Assembly: GCA_946479475.1 (NCBI GenBank)
Contig: CAMLGG010000303.1
Location: 1-6,039 of the forward strand
Origin: an uncultured Ideonella sp.
Lineage (GTDB): Bacteria > Pseudomonadota > Gammaproteobacteria > Burkholderiales > Burkholderiaceae
Reading direction: 5' to 3'
Length of the DNA: 6,039 nucleotides
Shown: positions 5,383 through 6,039 of the stretch, piece after piece
Layout: each line of letters opens with the position of its first letter
How positions within the stretch are numbered: the first letter of the stretch is position 1
Position numbers and translations under genes: made by a program
The notes under the pieces: generated by a model
The model's input: only the letters and a program-made list of their open reading frames with translations
What the model was told of the DNA's origin: nothing
Databases searched by the model: none

Positions 5383-5497
5383 CCCTTGGTGGTGGGCGTG
5401 GGGCAAAATGACCGTTCGGACCTCCGTCCCGCCCCATCCCGCGATCCCTTCTCGGATCCCTCCCGATTCCCCCGTTTTCATTGCGCAGGAGCGCCCC
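5383..5497 (+). promoter_or_regulatory. Upstream region of ssb, promoter expected but not resolved
   Basis: Because a strong terminator precedes this stretch, the ssb promoter should lie here. The only -10-like hexamer I see is CAAAAT (5404-5409), 4 of 6 matches to TATAAT; the sequence 17 bp upstream of it (TTCCCT, 5381-5386) is a poor -35. From about 5418 to 5480 the strand is pyrimidine-rich, with a direct repeat GATCCCT, and likely forms an unstructured leader. No LexA-type CTGT-N8-ACAG operator is visible. Confidence 0.35.
5487..5491 (+). promoter_or_regulatory. Ribosome binding site of ssb
   Basis: AGGAG is placed 6 nt before the ATG at 5498. It selects that start over the upstream in-frame ATG at 5408, which has no comparable site and would add 30 residues unlike any SSB. 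Confidence 0.85.
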
Positions 5498-5998
5498 ATG
5501 GCCTCAGTCAACAAAGTCATTCTCATCGGCAACCTGGGGCGCGACCCCGAGGTGCGCTACACGCCCAGCGGGGCGGCGGTCTGCAACCTGCGCCTGGCGA
5601 CGACCCGCAACTGGAAGAGCCGCGACACCGGCGAGCGCCAGGAAGAGACCGAATGGCACTCGGTGGTGCTGTACGACCGCCAGGCCGAGATCGCGGGCGA
5701 ATACCTGAAGAAGGGCCGCGCCGTCTACATCGAGGGCCGCCTGAAGACCCGCAAGTGGCAGGACAAGGACGGCAACGACCGCTACACCACCGAGATCGTG
5801 GCCGACAGCATGCAGTTGCTCGGCGGCCGCGACAGCGGCGGCGGCGATGAAGGGGGTGGTGGCGGCTACGCCCGTGAGAGCGAAGGTGGCGGCATGTCCA
5901 GCAGCCGCCCGGCGCCCGCGCCCCGCGCCCCGGCCCCGCGCCCGGCGCCCAAGAGCAGCGCGGGCATCGACGAAATGGATGACGACATTCCTTTCTGA
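5498..5998 (+). CDS. ssb: Single-stranded DNA-binding protein SSB
   Basis: SSB coats single-stranded DNA during replication, recombination and repair, and recruits partner enzymes through its C-terminal tip. The 166-residue length is usual for the bacterial family. Residues 1-108 form the OB fold: [20 protein letters not shown] at the start, TEWHSVVLY at 51-59, [19 protein letters not shown] at 69-87, and [17 protein letters not shown] at its end. Trp39, Trp53 and Trp87 correspond to DNA-stacking Trp40, Trp54 and Trp88 of E. coli SSB. A Gly-rich then Pro/Ala/Arg-rich disordered linker (about 111-154) leads to the acidic tip MDDDIPF, the docking site for repair and replication proteins, ending exactly at the stop. 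It tetramerises by family precedent. The gene has its own strong ribosome site and follows the terminator of the protease gene, so it is transcribed separately. Nothing in it is truncated. Confidence 0.98.
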   Translation: MASVNKVILIGNLGRDPEVRYTPSGAAVCNLRLATTRNWKSRDTGERQEETEWHSVVLYDRQAEIAGEYLKKGRAVYIEGRLKTRKWQDKDGNDRYTTEIVADSMQLLGGRDSGGGDEGGGGGYARESEGGGMSSSRPAPAPRAPAPRPAPKSSAGIDEMDDDIPF

Positions 5999-6013
5999 AT
6001 TTTCGGCCCCCAC

Positions 6014-6031
6014 GGCCCCTTGCCAGGGGCC
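6014..6031 (+). terminator. Possible hairpin downstream of ssb (no T-tract in window)
   Basis: GGCCCCT (6014-6020) and AGGGGCC (6025-6031) form a perfect 7-bp stem with a TGCC loop, 15 nt after the ssb stop. The following bases are TGCCCCCC, not a T-run, so intrinsic termination is not supported by what is visible. It may instead be part of a larger structure cut by the window end, or an mRNA 3' stabiliser. Confidence 0.4.
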
Positions 6032-6039
6032 TGCCCCCC

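Noticed and set aside
5408..5497. Upstream ATG in frame with ssb
   Set aside because: It has no ribosome site and gives 30 Pro-rich residues unlike the SSB family, whose proteins begin with MAS-type sequences as at 5498.

Overview
This window is very GC-rich, with third codon positions almost entirely G or C, and looks like chromosomal DNA of a betaproteobacterium. The order Burkholderiales (Rubrivivax/Caldimonas/Leptothrix-like lineages) is the best guess. It rests on the RNase E C-terminal tail and the SSB core, both of which resemble Burkholderiales proteins as I remember them; it was not tested by a search.

Layout. (1) Bases 1-1443, plus strand: the 3' part of the RNase E gene (rne). It carries the membrane-helix-like segment, the long arginine/glycine/glutamate-rich scaffold and the conserved C-terminal tail; the catalytic half lies upstream of the window. 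(2) Bases 1466-1490: a strong intrinsic terminator between rne and a convergent minus-strand gene. (3) Bases 1495-1923, minus strand: a small six-cysteine putative lipoprotein of unknown function. (4) Bases 1924-2189: a 266-bp divergent intergenic region with inverted repeats, including a 12-bp hairpin just ahead of the next gene. (5) Bases 2190-5324, plus strand: a 1044-residue secreted S8 (subtilisin) protease. It has the cucumisin-like architecture familiar from plants (I9 propeptide, S8 domain with inserted PA domain, Fn3_6-like domain) plus two extra C-terminal beta-rich modules. (6) Bases 5351-5382: a very strong terminator. (7) Bases 5498-5998, plus strand: ssb, the single-stranded DNA-binding protein, complete with its acidic tip. 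A possible 3' hairpin follows at the window edge.

The genes do not form one operon. Each protein gene appears to be its own transcription unit, with terminators after rne and after the protease. rne (RNA decay) and ssb (replication and repair) are housekeeping genes; the lipoprotein/protease pair between them, transcribed divergently, looks like an accessory cell-envelope and secretion insert. I found no CRISPR array, tRNA, rRNA, insertion sequence or phage signature, and nothing that convincingly forms a new multi-gene system. The most unusual item is the plant-subtilase-like protease with its extended C-terminus and its divergent cysteine-rich lipoprotein neighbour.
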